Positions 1 through 6,497 of a DNA stretch of 23,774 bases are shown in pieces; positions within the stretch are counted from its first letter, which is position 1, and each line of letters opens with the position of its first letter. The DNA is from UM-FILTER-40-17 sp032251335 (GTDB taxonomy: Bacteria > Bacteroidota > Bacteroidia > Flavobacteriales > Flavobacteriaceae): assembly GCA_032251335.1 (NCBI GenBank), contig JAVVDW010000026.1, forward strand, positions 1-23,774, given 5' to 3'. Both the position numbers and the translations under genes were made by a program. Under the pieces are notes generated by a model. That model was not told where the DNA came from. It did no database searches and saw nothing but the letters and a program-made list of their open reading frames with translations.

Positions 1-218
1 TCTTTTAAATATTTCACGTGATTCTTCTTGCAATAAGTGGTATTGTTGTGGCAAATCCAAGAACATTTTTCAGTGACTTTAACTGCAGAATTCATTGCAG
101 TTATCCCATGACTTGAAAAAGGTTTTTCTTTAATTGTCGGTCTTATAACTTCGTTCACCATTATCATTAATAAAAAAGGTAAAATTAAAATTGACAAGTT
201 TCTAATGTATTTTTTCAT
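1..218 (-). CDS. Small membrane protein of unknown function, 3' end outside the window
   Basis: Reading the reverse strand from the ATG at 218 gives an open frame of 72 codons that leaves the window at base 1. It starts MKKYIRNLSILILPFLLMIM, so residues 5-22 form a membrane segment or uncleaved signal anchor. A short polar stretch follows, then a Cys/His-rich motif, CSWICHNNTTYC, at about residues 53-64. I recall similar short membrane proteins with a C-W-I-C-H-N motif in flavobacteria, but none with a known function. The Cys/His cluster could bind a metal or form a disulfide outside the membrane; this is inference. No good TAnnTTTG promoter is visible between this gene and the lipoprotein gene that ends at 339, so co-transcription is possible. 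Confidence 0.72.
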   Translation of the reverse strand, partial: MKKYIRNLSILILPFLLMIMVNEVIRPTIKEKPFSSHGITAMNSAVKVTEKCSWICHNNTTYCKKNHVKYLK

Positions 219-338
219 ACTCAAACACCATTAATTCTACTGAATTTTATTGACCTTTCTTAAAAAATAAAAAAGGTTAATCCCTACATTTTTTAAGATG
301 CATAGTTTTTATCTAAAAGTCCCAATACACACCAAAAA

Positions 339-863
339 CTAATCTATCTCTAAAACCGCAACTCCCTCAAGGTGAGACTTCTTTTGGATTTTTTCTTTGA
401 TGGAAATAAACGCTTCGGAGGTCAACGTTTCAACGGATTCTATCTCGCCCGACTTGGACAAAACTACTTTTTTGTAGGGCGAATCATCTTTATCCTTGTT
501 GAGTACTAAGCTCGGGTCAATAAGCGGCGTACCCTCAACAATTGCCATTGACTGCCCGTAAATTAAAGGAACATACCAAAACTTGGTATAAACCACCCCG
601 TCTAATAAGGCAATAGCACCCGGAGTCGTCTCGATAGCCCTGTCAACGGCCTCTTTAAGGTTAATGGAGCCGGTAGGAATAAAAAGCACAACATGAACTT
701 TGTCAACTCCTTTTACTCTTTCCTTGCCCCTGACAAAGGAAGCCCCTTTAGCGAGGTCAACGTTTTTGGATGAAATAAGTGTAAAATCAATTAACCTGTG
801 TGTACAACTCGATGCAGCCAACAAGGTTGCGCATACGGCTACCGCGTAAAATGTCTTTTTCAT
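339..863 (-). CDS. Conserved lipoprotein of unknown function
   Basis: A 174-aa protein with a clear lipoprotein leader: MKK, a hydrophobic core, then the lipobox AASSC, so Cys20 is the likely lipidated residue and the mature protein is anchored to a periplasm-facing membrane. The body is a compact alpha/beta-looking domain with motifs such as VDLAKGASFVRG (about 36-47) and VHVVLFIPTGSINLKEAVDRA (about 57-77). These resemble a conserved family of short bacterial lipoproteins without assigned function. There is no catalytic signature. The gene lies downstream of the response regulator on the same strand, after a 137-bp gap with only weak stem-loops, so a shared transcript is possible but not shown. 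The start at 863 is the only one that gives an intact leader. Confidence 0.8.
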   Translation of the reverse strand: MKKTFYAVAVCATLLAASSCTHRLIDFTLISSKNVDLAKGASFVRGKERVKGVDKVHVVLFIPTGSINLKEAVDRAIETTPGAIALLDGVVYTKFWYVPLIYGQSMAIVEGTPLIDPSLVLNKDKDDSPYKKVVLSKSGEIESVETLTSEAFISIKEKIQKKSHLEGVAVLEID

Positions 864-1000
864 AATTATTAAAGTTTGATATTAAAAACCAATATTAAAC
901 CATCTCCCACCAGCATCCTTACGGAATCCCGTAAAGCAGGGGAAAAAAGAAAAAAATATGTGGGTAAAACGCGGGAAGTCCGCCCGGCTTTGCAGGGTTG

Positions 1001-1666
1001 TCAGATAAGCCCCAAATCCTTTATAATAGCCACCAACTGTGTGACATTGTTGGCTTTGAACTGTATTTTGAGTCTGTTCAAATGCTTTTCTATCGAACTT
1101 AGGCCACACGGCATAATATTGTTTCTTTTGAAGTATAAACTTATTTCCTCTTGCGATAGGCCTTCGGAGAGTTGTTTGACAAGGCTAATGTCGTAGTCTG
1201 TAATTTCAAAATCATCTTTGCGAAGCATGGCCTGCGCAATTTGAGGCGAAACGAAATGCCGGTTTTCACAGACTGCTGTGATGGCCTCTGTGAGCTCTTT
1301 TAGTCCACTCCTTCCCTTGCATACATAGCCTTTTACATTAGGGTTGCTTATCAGTCTTTTAATTTTTTGAAGCCTGTCTTCCACCGAATAGGCAATAACC
1401 TTCAAGTCCGGGACTTCATGCCGCAAAGCCGCTATAAGTTCCTCGCCCGATTGATAGCGCTGTTTTCTGTAGTCGGACTTAAATGAAAGATCTGTAATAA
1501 ACAGGTGGTAGGGATCTTTATCGTTTAGGGCCTTTTTAATCTTCAAGTAGGCATCGTCACAATACTGCACACTGTGAACCTCCATAAAGGAAAAAGTGTC
1601 GAGCACAGCCAAAACCCCTCGGTTGATGCTTCCTAAATCGTCGGATATTAAAACTTTGCGCCTCAA
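1001..1666 (-). CDS. Response regulator with C-terminal helix-turn-helix (LuxR/NarL-like)
   Basis: A 221-aa two-component response regulator. The receiver domain covers about residues 1-128: acidic pair D9-D10, phosphoacceptor D59 in FITDLSF, S94 after beta-4 and conserved K117 in VCKGRSG. Residues 155-215 form a helix-turn-helix output domain (VKQLSEGLSQEEISLYF, then SSIEKHLNRLKIQF), the layout of NarL/FixJ-type regulators, though with a longer turn than the classical LuxR motif. It lies 4 bp downstream of the sensor kinase stop codon, so the two are a cognate operon pair. The kinase phosphorylates Asp59 and the output domain then binds DNA; the targets are unknown. Nearby candidates are its own operon and the divergent gene at 3864. 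Confidence 0.93.
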   Translation of the reverse strand: MRRKVLISDDLGSINRGVLAVLDTFSFMEVHSVQYCDDAYLKIKKALNDKDPYHLFITDLSFKSDYRKQRYQSGEELIAALRHEVPDLKVIAYSVEDRLQKIKRLISNPNVKGYVCKGRSGLKELTEAITAVCENRHFVSPQIAQAMLRKDDFEITDYDISLVKQLSEGLSQEEISLYFKRNNIMPCGLSSIEKHLNRLKIQFKANNVTQLVAIIKDLGLI

Positions 1667-1670
1667 TTTG

Positions 1671-3326
1671 CTAAAAGGTTATAAAGGCTTTGAAGCCTTG
1701 GCCTATTTCGGTCTCAAAATTAAGGGTTCCTTTTACACTGAGAATACGGTTTTCCGTATTTTGTAGTCCAATACCCTTTTTTAGATGGCAGCCCCGCCCA
1801 TTGTCGCTGTATAAAACGCTTATCTTTTTGCCTTTTTTCTCAAATGACAAGACCACCACGGTGGCTTCGCTGTGTTTCTTCATATTGGTCAGTAGCTCTT
1901 GCAAAACCCTGTAAATGACTTGTTTCTTTAAAAAAATCACGGACGACCACTTTACTTCCGAAAGTTGCTTTGTGATGATATTTACTTTTTCACTTCGGTA
2001 GCTTGAAATTAAATCCGCCAGGGTTTCTTCAAAATCCTCTTCAAAATCAATCTGGGCGTTTTCCTTTGATATATCCCTGGTTTTTACATATATATTTTCA
2101 AGTTCATCAATAATAGCATTTCTGTCCACGGCATCTGTTTGAAGCTTGGCCATCACATGATACACATCGTTGGCCACTTCGTCATGAACTTTTTTTGATA
2201 TGCGGGTTTCGGTGTCATAAACTTGTTGAATTTTTTCTTTCCTGTTTCGGGTCTTTAAAATGAAATACGTAAAAAAGACGCTGAGCAAGAGGAAAACCAC
2301 GACGCCCTGAGAAAACTGTTTGGCTCTTTTTTCTTTCTCTTTTTGAATTTCATTCTCCTTTACCAATTTCTCCTGTTCAAAATAGTTGTACTTGATCAGG
2401 GCATATTTGTTGTCTTGCCGTTGTCGGGCATCGGCCATGCTGTCTTTTAATTTTTTATAGCGGATAATATTTGGGTCTTCATCCAATTCAACAAGATTAG
2501 ACAGCGCGTCTTCAATAAAGGATATACTGTTGATCTTTTTTGCCGCCAAAAAGGCTTTATTTGCGTAGAGTTTTGCTTTTATTTTGTCATTCCTGTCTGT
2601 GTAATATTCCGTCAAATGTTTATAGCTGGCATAAACGCCTTGCAGGTCGTTTATCTTTATCCTTAACGCCAAAGCCTTTGTCATCAAGTCAATGCCCTCA
2701 GGTTTGTTTAATTTACTTTTGATAAAACCCAAGTTGTCCATCGCCCTGGCCAATTGAACACTGTCATTGACCGTCTGGCTGTTTTCATAAATTTCTTTGA
2801 ATTTTGTTTCAGCCAAGTCAAATTTCCCTAGCTCTTTATAAACAACAGCTATGTTATTTTGAATGATATTGAGGTTCTTCTTTGATTTTTCAATTTTTTC
2901 CGCTTTTTGATAGTTATCAAGGGCAACGTCATAATCGTGAAGTACCCTGTACACCCTTCCCAACTGATTGTACAAACCAATTTTTGAATCATTGATGCTT
3001 TCATCTTCTTTCAAAGTTTCCAATAATTTTAATGCCTCAATTGCCGTTGACTCACAGTCATAATAGCTCCCCATATTGAATTGTATGATAGCTATCTGAC
3101 GGAGATTGCTGACTACGCCCAATGTGTCACGCTTCATCTCGTTTAATTTTTTCTGTTTTGAATAAAAATTAAACGCCGATGGGAGGTCGTGGCTGGTTTG
3201 TGGGTTGTTGGCCAATTGATAATAGTAACTTAAACTATCTTGTTGGATAGGTGGGTTGGCGCCCAACACAAAAGTTAGACACAAAATAAGCAAATGAAAA
3301 AGGGAATGAAATTTTGATTTTTTCAT
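1671..3326 (-). CDS. TPR-containing membrane sensor histidine kinase
   Basis: A 551-aa kinase. Residues 1-22 are a signal peptide. About 30-290 is an array of tetratricopeptide-like helical repeats (for example GLYNQLGRVYRVLHDYDVALDNYQKAEK), which would sit in the periplasm as the sensing region. A charged coiled-coil stretch (about 300-337) leads to one membrane helix (about 340-357). The cytoplasmic part has a dimerisation/phosphoacceptor helix with H381 in VHDEVANDVYH, then a GHKL ATPase domain with an N box around N481 (QELLTNMKKHS), the G1 box DNGRG at 508-512 and the G2 region GIGLQNTENR. All residues for autophosphorylation are present. It pairs with the response regulator 4 bp downstream and follows a 51-aa lipoprotein gene by 33 bp, so all three are probably one transcript. 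The signal is unknown; TPR arrays usually bind proteins or peptides. Confidence 0.93.
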   Translation of the reverse strand: MKKSKFHSLFHLLILCLTFVLGANPPIQQDSLSYYYQLANNPQTSHDLPSAFNFYSKQKKLNEMKRDTLGVVSNLRQIAIIQFNMGSYYDCESTAIEALKLLETLKEDESINDSKIGLYNQLGRVYRVLHDYDVALDNYQKAEKIEKSKKNLNIIQNNIAVVYKELGKFDLAETKFKEIYENSQTVNDSVQLARAMDNLGFIKSKLNKPEGIDLMTKALALRIKINDLQGVYASYKHLTEYYTDRNDKIKAKLYANKAFLAAKKINSISFIEDALSNLVELDEDPNIIRYKKLKDSMADARQRQDNKYALIKYNYFEQEKLVKENEIQKEKEKRAKQFSQGVVVFLLLSVFFTYFILKTRNRKEKIQQVYDTETRISKKVHDEVANDVYHVMAKLQTDAVDRNAIIDELENIYVKTRDISKENAQIDFEEDFEETLADLISSYRSEKVNIITKQLSEVKWSSVIFLKKQVIYRVLQELLTNMKKHSEATVVVLSFEKKGKKISVLYSDNGRGCHLKKGIGLQNTENRILSVKGTLNFETEIGQGFKAFITF

Positions 3327-3359
3327 TCCCCTAAAATACTAACTATTTTCGATTTTCTC

Positions 3360-3515
3360 TCAATTTTTTGGCGGCGGTGGCGGTGGCGGAATGTCACCTT
3401 CTTCACCACAACATGCCTGTACCGGCTTTGATCCTTCCGTCAAAGCCTCCGGCGTACATGAAAATATGAACGCATTGAGGGAAACTACAAAAAGCATGAA
3501 AGCTATTTTTTTCAT
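3360..3515 (-). CDS. 51-aa proline-rich small lipoprotein upstream of the sensor kinase
   Basis: Read by hand on the reverse strand: MKKIAFMLFVVSLNAFIFSC, then a short body with a Cys-Cys pair (ACCGEEGD), ending in a run of seven prolines (IPPPPPPPKN) and a TGA stop. The leader is a lipoprotein signal with Cys20 in the lipobox, so the mature product is only about 32 residues, exported and lipidated. The stop is 33 bp before the kinase start and no terminator lies between. I infer that it is co-transcribed with the kinase and may modulate the periplasmic TPR sensor, but nothing in the sequence proves this. Similar tiny proline-tailed lipoproteins seem to occur in other flavobacteria. An overlapping plus-strand frame in the same place lacks protein-like features. 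Confidence 0.75.
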   Translation of the reverse strand: MKKIAFMLFVVSLNAFIFSCTPEALTEGSKPVQACCGEEGDIPPPPPPPKN

Positions 3516-3562
3516 TTTTTATGATTTAAGATTGAACAATGGTGTTGCCGTCCGGGCTTTCT

Positions 3563-3570
3563 CAAAGATT
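3563..3570 (-). promoter_or_regulatory. Weak candidate -7 element for the lipoprotein-kinase-regulator operon
   Basis: On the reverse strand the sequence AATCTTTG matches the Bacteroidota -7 consensus TAnnTTTG at 5 of 6 defined bases. It is 48 bp upstream of the small lipoprotein start. No well-spaced -33 TTTG is visible, so this is tentative. Confidence 0.3.
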
Positions 3571-3772
3571 GAGTTGTCCGGTGCAATACGTTAACTGATA
3601 GGGAGCGGCCGCTCTAGTAGGAAGTATGGAGTGTAGAAGTAAAAAAATATAACCACTTCCCAAGGTCATAAGACGCTACCACACAGCTCCTTTAAAACCG
3701 ATTTTTATAGTTCATGCCTGAACCATAAATGATCAATTCATGGGCAAATGAAAAAAGAATAGATTGGAAAGA

Positions 3773-3823
3773 TTGGAAACAATGTGGAAAGTATCGGGAA
3801 AACTTTTTCCAATGTGTTTCCAA
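3773..3823. repeat. Imperfect inverted repeat (hairpin) in the leader of the 3864 gene
   Basis: The arms 3773-3790 (TTGGAAACAATGTGGAAA) and 3806-3823 (TTTCCAATGTGTTTCCAA) pair at 15 of 18 positions, with three mismatches in the middle of each arm and a 15-nt loop. It lies 41 bp before the chosen start codon. It could be a leader hairpin or a regulator site. Confidence 0.55.
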
Positions 3824-3863
3824 ATATTTATTAAATTTAAAGCTTTGTAAATTAACCCATTAC

Positions 3864-4532
3864 ATGCATAGACATTTAATCATAAAAGCTTTTGAAAAAG
3901 CGAAAAGAGAAACGCTTACAGATAAAAAAACACGTATAGCCAAGCATTTGTCCGATTATATTTTTGAAGAAACGGGCGAGATGTACGGTGAGAAAAGTTT
4001 ACGTACCCATTTTACCAATGCAAGTGAAAACGCAGCCGAAAATATTGAGTTTAAGGCCTATGTGGCCAACGCATTGTGCAAATACTTGGGCTACAATGAT
4101 TTTTCGCATTTTTTAAGGGAGAATACTGTCGAAGTGAAAGAATCCCGAAGCCATTTCATGTCGAACATTAATGGGAAAAAGAAGGTTTTGAGCTCGATGG
4201 TCATTGCAGTGCTCATAGGCTTCTTCGGATACAATACGCTTAAAAAAGATTGTATGGTTTGGCAGGATGGCCACTATGTGAAGGTCAATTGCAATAAAGA
4301 GGATCATGACAAATCCGTGCAATATGATAAACTAATTTTTGAAAGTCAAAAGCAAATATATCCGGATTGTAATTACCCATTTTTCAAAACGGATGGCCGC
4401 GAAAACTTATGGTATGGAAAATCAGCTGAAGGAAAATTAGAATTTTTTACCTATTACGGTTTACATCCGGTAAACGGTAAAACACTTAACCCAATTACAC
4501 AGTATATGATCAAGAAGTATATCTGTAAATAG
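3864..4532 (+). CDS. Single-pass membrane protein of unknown function
   Basis: I chose the ATG at 3864 (222 aa), because the possible upstream extension to 3729 is poorly protein-like and crosses a hairpin. The N-terminal part (about 1-95) is a helical, charged, cytosolic domain: IKAFEKAKRETLTDKKTRIAKHLSDYI, then GEKSLRTHF and KYLGYNDFSHFLREN. A membrane helix follows at about residues 109-125 (VLSSMVIAVLIGFFGYN). The outer part carries CMVWQDGHYVKVNC, then YPDCNYPFFKTDGRENLWYGKSAEGKLEFFTYYGLHPVNGKTLNPITQYM, with four Cys that could form disulfides. I recall proteins with this WYGK...FFT..GLHP.TGK.L.P.T.Y pattern in flavobacteria, but without function. The N-terminal domain may bind a partner or DNA; this is not established. 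It is divergent from the two-component operon. Confidence 0.8.
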   Translation: MHRHLIIKAFEKAKRETLTDKKTRIAKHLSDYIFEETGEMYGEKSLRTHFTNASENAAENIEFKAYVANALCKYLGYNDFSHFLRENTVEVKESRSHFMSNINGKKKVLSSMVIAVLIGFFGYNTLKKDCMVWQDGHYVKVNCNKEDHDKSVQYDKLIFESQKQIYPDCNYPFFKTDGRENLWYGKSAEGKLEFFTYYGLHPVNGKTLNPITQYMIKKYICK

Positions 4533-4636
4533 AAAAACCAAACCTACAAAATCGGAGTTAGATCAACTATAATACAAACAACACCGTCCGTCGTATTTTA
4601 AGTTGAAGCTGTTTGCGTTTTCTTTAGACTTGTTCA

Positions 4637-4671
4637 ATTCGTAATTCGTAATTCATAATTCGTAATTCGTA
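4637..4671 (+). repeat. Five tandem 7-bp units (ATTCGTA)
   Basis: Units of ATTCGTA occur five times in a row; the third is ATTCATA. The array sits 54 bp before apt and just upstream of its promoter. Such AATTCGT arrays are common filler in flavobacterial spacers; copy number could vary by slippage. Confidence 0.85.
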
Positions 4672-4694
4672 TTTACCAATGTCTCGTTAATTAC

Positions 4695-4702
4695 TATCTT
4701 CG
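4695..4702 (+). promoter_or_regulatory. Candidate -7 element for apt
   Basis: TATCTTCG matches TAnnTTTG at 5 of 6 defined bases and ends 23 bp before the apt ATG. A weak TTTA lies about 20 bp upstream in the -33 position. Confidence 0.45.
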
Positions 4703-4725
4703 TCTCAGTCAATCTAACCAGAAAC

Positions 4726-5238
4726 ATGAACATCCAATCCTACATCCGCGACATCCCCGATTTTCCAAAAAAAGGCATACTGTTTAAAGACATCACCCCG
4801 CTGCTGGGCGACAAGAAAGCATTGGTTTATACCGTCGATGCGCTGTTTGAGCTGATAGACGGGCAGCAAATCGACAAGGTTGTCGGGACGGAGGCGCGGG
4901 GGTTTTTCTTCGGCATGCTACTGGCGCAGAAGTTGGATGCTGGTTTTGTGCCGGTACGAAAGCCGGGTAAACTACCCTACCACACTTTTGGCGCGTCCTA
5001 CGAACTTGAATACGGCACCGACAGGCTGGAAATGCACCAAGACGCAGTCCATAAGGGCGAGCGCGTACTTATCCACGACGATGTGCTGGCAACGGGCGGC
5101 ACGGCCAAAGCGGTCTGCGAATTGGTGGAACAAGCCGGCGGTTTTGTGGCACAGTGCAATTTTCTCATCGAGTTGTCCTTCCTGAACGGCAGGGAAAAAC
5201 TCACCGGTTATGATGCGAAATCGCTGTTGAGGTACTAA
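4726..5238 (+). CDS. apt: Adenine phosphoribosyltransferase
   Basis: A 170-aa cytosolic purine-salvage enzyme that converts adenine and PRPP to AMP and pyrophosphate (EC 2.4.2.7). The start MNIQSYIRDIPDFPKKGILFKDITPLL is the family N-terminus, with the conserved FPKxGILFxDITPLL block. Residues 57-63 (GTEARGF) form the adenine-side loop, and VRKPGKLPY (about 78-86) is the flexible loop. The PRPP-binding motif VLIHDDVLATGGTA is at about residues 109-122, with both Asp residues. The length is typical of the family (about 170-180 aa). It appears to be a single-gene unit with its own promoter, and a repeat-rich spacer follows. GC content is somewhat higher than in the flanking spacers, as expected for a housekeeping gene. 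No anomaly was noted. Confidence 0.97.
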   Translation: MNIQSYIRDIPDFPKKGILFKDITPLLGDKKALVYTVDALFELIDGQQIDKVVGTEARGFFFGMLLAQKLDAGFVPVRKPGKLPYHTFGASYELEYGTDRLEMHQDAVHKGERVLIHDDVLATGGTAKAVCELVEQAGGFVAQCNFLIELSFLNGREKLTGYDAKSLLRY

Positions 5239-5251
5239 AAAAAGGCATTAG

Positions 5252-5331
5252 GCATTTGCCAATAGCCATTAGTGTTTTGCATGATTGGTTAAGAAGACAT
5301 GAAGCATTTGTCGATAGCCATTAGTGTTTTG
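5252..5331 (+). repeat. Imperfect 28-bp direct repeat, two copies
   Basis: Copy 1 is 5252-5279 and copy 2 is 5304-5331; they match at 26 of 28 bases, with a period of 52 bp. Both contain ATAGCCATTAGTGTTTTG. The first starts 13 bp after the apt stop. They do not encode a protein and have no third copy here, so this is not a CRISPR array. Confidence 0.8.
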
Positions 5332-5339
5332 TGTTATAC

Positions 5340-5527
5340 CCTGAGTTCGATATTCACTTCACACATAAATAGCTCACGAACCCAGCATAGTCAGGCCGAG
5401 TGCAGTCGAGGCCTCAACTTAAAGACCTCAAAGCCAAAATAACCACCCGACTGCACTCGAGGAGGCATTTACTCTGTTTATAAATTACACATAATCAAAA
5501 GAATACACTTTTTCAATCGAACTCAGG
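5340..5527. repeat. Nested inverted-repeat element of about 188 bp (REP/MITE-like)
   Basis: The outer arms 5340-5351 (CCTGAGTTCGAT) and 5516-5527 (ATCGAACTCAGG) are perfect 12-bp complements. Inside them, 5397-5408 (CGAGTGCAGTCG) and 5448-5459 (CGACTGCACTCG) are a second perfect 12-bp pair with a 39-nt loop. The inner arm resembles the GAGCGCAGTCGAGG-type repeat scattered through many flavobacterial genomes. There is no open frame inside. It may be an interspersed non-autonomous element or a structured transcript end. Confidence 0.6.
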
Positions 5528-5588
5528 TTTATAGGGCATTTATTTGAAATACTTCATCGCAGCAAACCAATTTTCAATATGCGTCAAT

Positions 5589-5621
5589 AAAAAAAGCCCC
5601 ATAGAAAATGAGGCTTTTTTT
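5589..5621 (-). terminator. Rho-independent terminator after sodC
   Basis: The arms AAAAAAAGCC (5589-5598) and GGCTTTTTTT (5612-5621) pair perfectly around a 13-nt loop. It lies 17 bp after the sodC stop. The A-run and T-run on either side make it possibly bidirectional. Confidence 0.8.
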
Positions 5622-5637
5622 ATAGTCTGTGTCGCGT

Positions 5638-6207
5638 TTACTTAATCTCTCCACAACCGATTCTCGCGCCGGCATTGCCGGTAGGCTGCGTGGTAAAATC
5701 ATCGGGATCTGCGTGAACGATGAGTCCGTGACCAAGGATGTTTTTGGTGGCATCTTCACAACCAATACACCATTTATCGGTTTCAAAATCGAGAGAAGCT
5801 TTACCGTCTGCATCGGCCGTAAAATTACCAATGTCGCCCGCATGGTGGGCATTTCCTTCCATCCATTGTCCGTGGTCAACACCTGTGGGATTCCAGTGTC
5901 CTCCGGCTGATTTTCCATCTCCGGATGAGCAATCCGCCACATCGTGAATATGAATGGCGTGCTCGCCGGGGGTCAGTCCTTCAAACATCACATTCAAAGA
6001 AACTTTTCCTTCTTTTTCTACAAAAGTGGCATGACCAACCATGGCGTTTCCTTCGGTTGGGTTAATGTGAACCTCCACTTTTTTAAGCTCGGGCTTGGGA
6101 ACTTCAACAGTTTTAACTTCCTCTACTTCTTCTGTTTTTTTGTTGTCCTTGCACGCAACTGTAAAGACCAATGCAAAGGCCGTTAAGAAAATCGATATTT
6201 TTTTCAT
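5638..6207 (-). CDS. sodC: Cu,Zn superoxide dismutase, lipoprotein
   Basis: A 189-aa enzyme that dismutates superoxide to hydrogen peroxide and oxygen outside the cytoplasm. The ATG at 6207 gives the leader MKKISIFLTAFALVFTVAC with lipobox Cys19; an in-frame start 17 codons upstream would spoil the leader. An acidic/Lys/Pro linker (20-45) precedes the domain. Copper ligands are H86 and H88 (AIHIHDVADCSS), the bridging H104 (GGHWNPTG) and H165 (GLIVHADPDD). The zinc side is H112, H122 and D125 (HAGDIGNF). C93 and C185 can form the conserved disulfide. The signature GNAGARIGCGEI ends the protein. An extra pair, C147 and C150, is unusual for the basic fold. It is a single gene with its own terminator. 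Confidence 0.97.
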   Translation of the reverse strand: MKKISIFLTAFALVFTVACKDNKKTEEVEEVKTVEVPKPELKKVEVHINPTEGNAMVGHATFVEKEGKVSLNVMFEGLTPGEHAIHIHDVADCSSGDGKSAGGHWNPTGVDHGQWMEGNAHHAGDIGNFTADADGKASLDFETDKWCIGCEDATKNILGHGLIVHADPDDFTTQPTGNAGARIGCGEIK

Positions 6208-6233
6208 GATAATTAGGTTTTTGAAATGAATCC

Positions 6234-6241
6234 GCAATTTA
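6234..6241 (-). promoter_or_regulatory. Weak candidate -7 element for sodC
   Basis: Reverse-strand TAAATTGC partly matches TAnnTTTG and is 27 bp before the sodC start codon. TTG trinucleotides lie upstream, but none at a convincing spacing. Confidence 0.3.
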
Positions 6242-6317
6242 CAAAAACGCGTTTCCAATCCGAAACAATTCTGCTTATTATTTGTTTAAATTAAAAATTG
6301 AGGGAAGTAAGGCGTTT

Positions 6318-6497
6318 TCATCTAGCATCAAAGCGGTATTTTTCACTGGCTTTGGTTTTAAACTCAAGATACACACCTAAATTTGGAATTTTATCACATC
6401 CTGAACTGCTATTTGGCAGGGTTTCTTGCTCAACAAGCGTTGAACTGCATAATCTCAGACAGGACTCTCGAGTAGATTTTTTTAGAAGAATTGTGAC
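6318..6497 (-). pseudogene. Possible gene remnant in frame after the DUF2490 stop
   Basis: Directly after the TAA of the DUF2490 gene (6498-6500) the same reverse-strand frame stays open for 59 codons to a TGA at 6318. It reads VTILLKKSTRESCLRL, then TLVEQETLPNSSSGC, then IPNLGVYLEFKTKASEKY. It has no start of its own and no family that I recognise. It could be a chance open frame, a decayed gene tail, or a fragment of a repeated element. Nothing else was seen in the 290-bp spacer between sodC and the DUF2490 gene. Confidence 0.25.

Larger units (their letters stand above)
3516..3863. other. Divergent intergenic region
   Basis: About 350 bp separate the leftward lipoprotein-kinase operon from the rightward gene at 3864. 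It holds the weak leftward -7 candidate at 3563-3570, a 12-bp GC-rich palindrome (GAGCGGCCGCTC, about 3603-3614) in otherwise AT-rich sequence, and a hairpin at 3773-3823. An open frame runs through 3729-3863 in phase with the next gene, but its 45 residues look non-coding. No RNA gene was recognised. Confidence 0.6.
5239..5637. other. Repeat-rich spacer between apt and sodC
   Basis: This 399-bp non-coding stretch holds the 28-bp direct repeat, the nested inverted repeat and the sodC terminator. No protein frame or RNA gene was recognised beyond these. Confidence 0.7.

Noticed and set aside
876..1196. 106-codon plus-strand frame overlapping the response regulator end
   Set aside because: It lies opposite a gene with clear receiver and DNA-binding motifs; the peptide has no recognisable features.
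3602..3618. NotI-like GCGGCCGCTCTAG, similar to cloning-vector polylinkers
   Set aside because: Only about 13 bases agree and the flanks do not continue into vector sequence; a short chance match in genomic DNA is more likely.
3729..3863. N-terminal 45-residue extension of the 3864 gene
   Set aside because: The extension crosses a hairpin and has unlikely composition; the ATG at 3864 starts the protein-like region.
5252..5331. Two similar repeats with a spacer, considered as a mini CRISPR array
   Set aside because: Only two copies, no third unit, no dyad in the repeat and no cas genes in the window.
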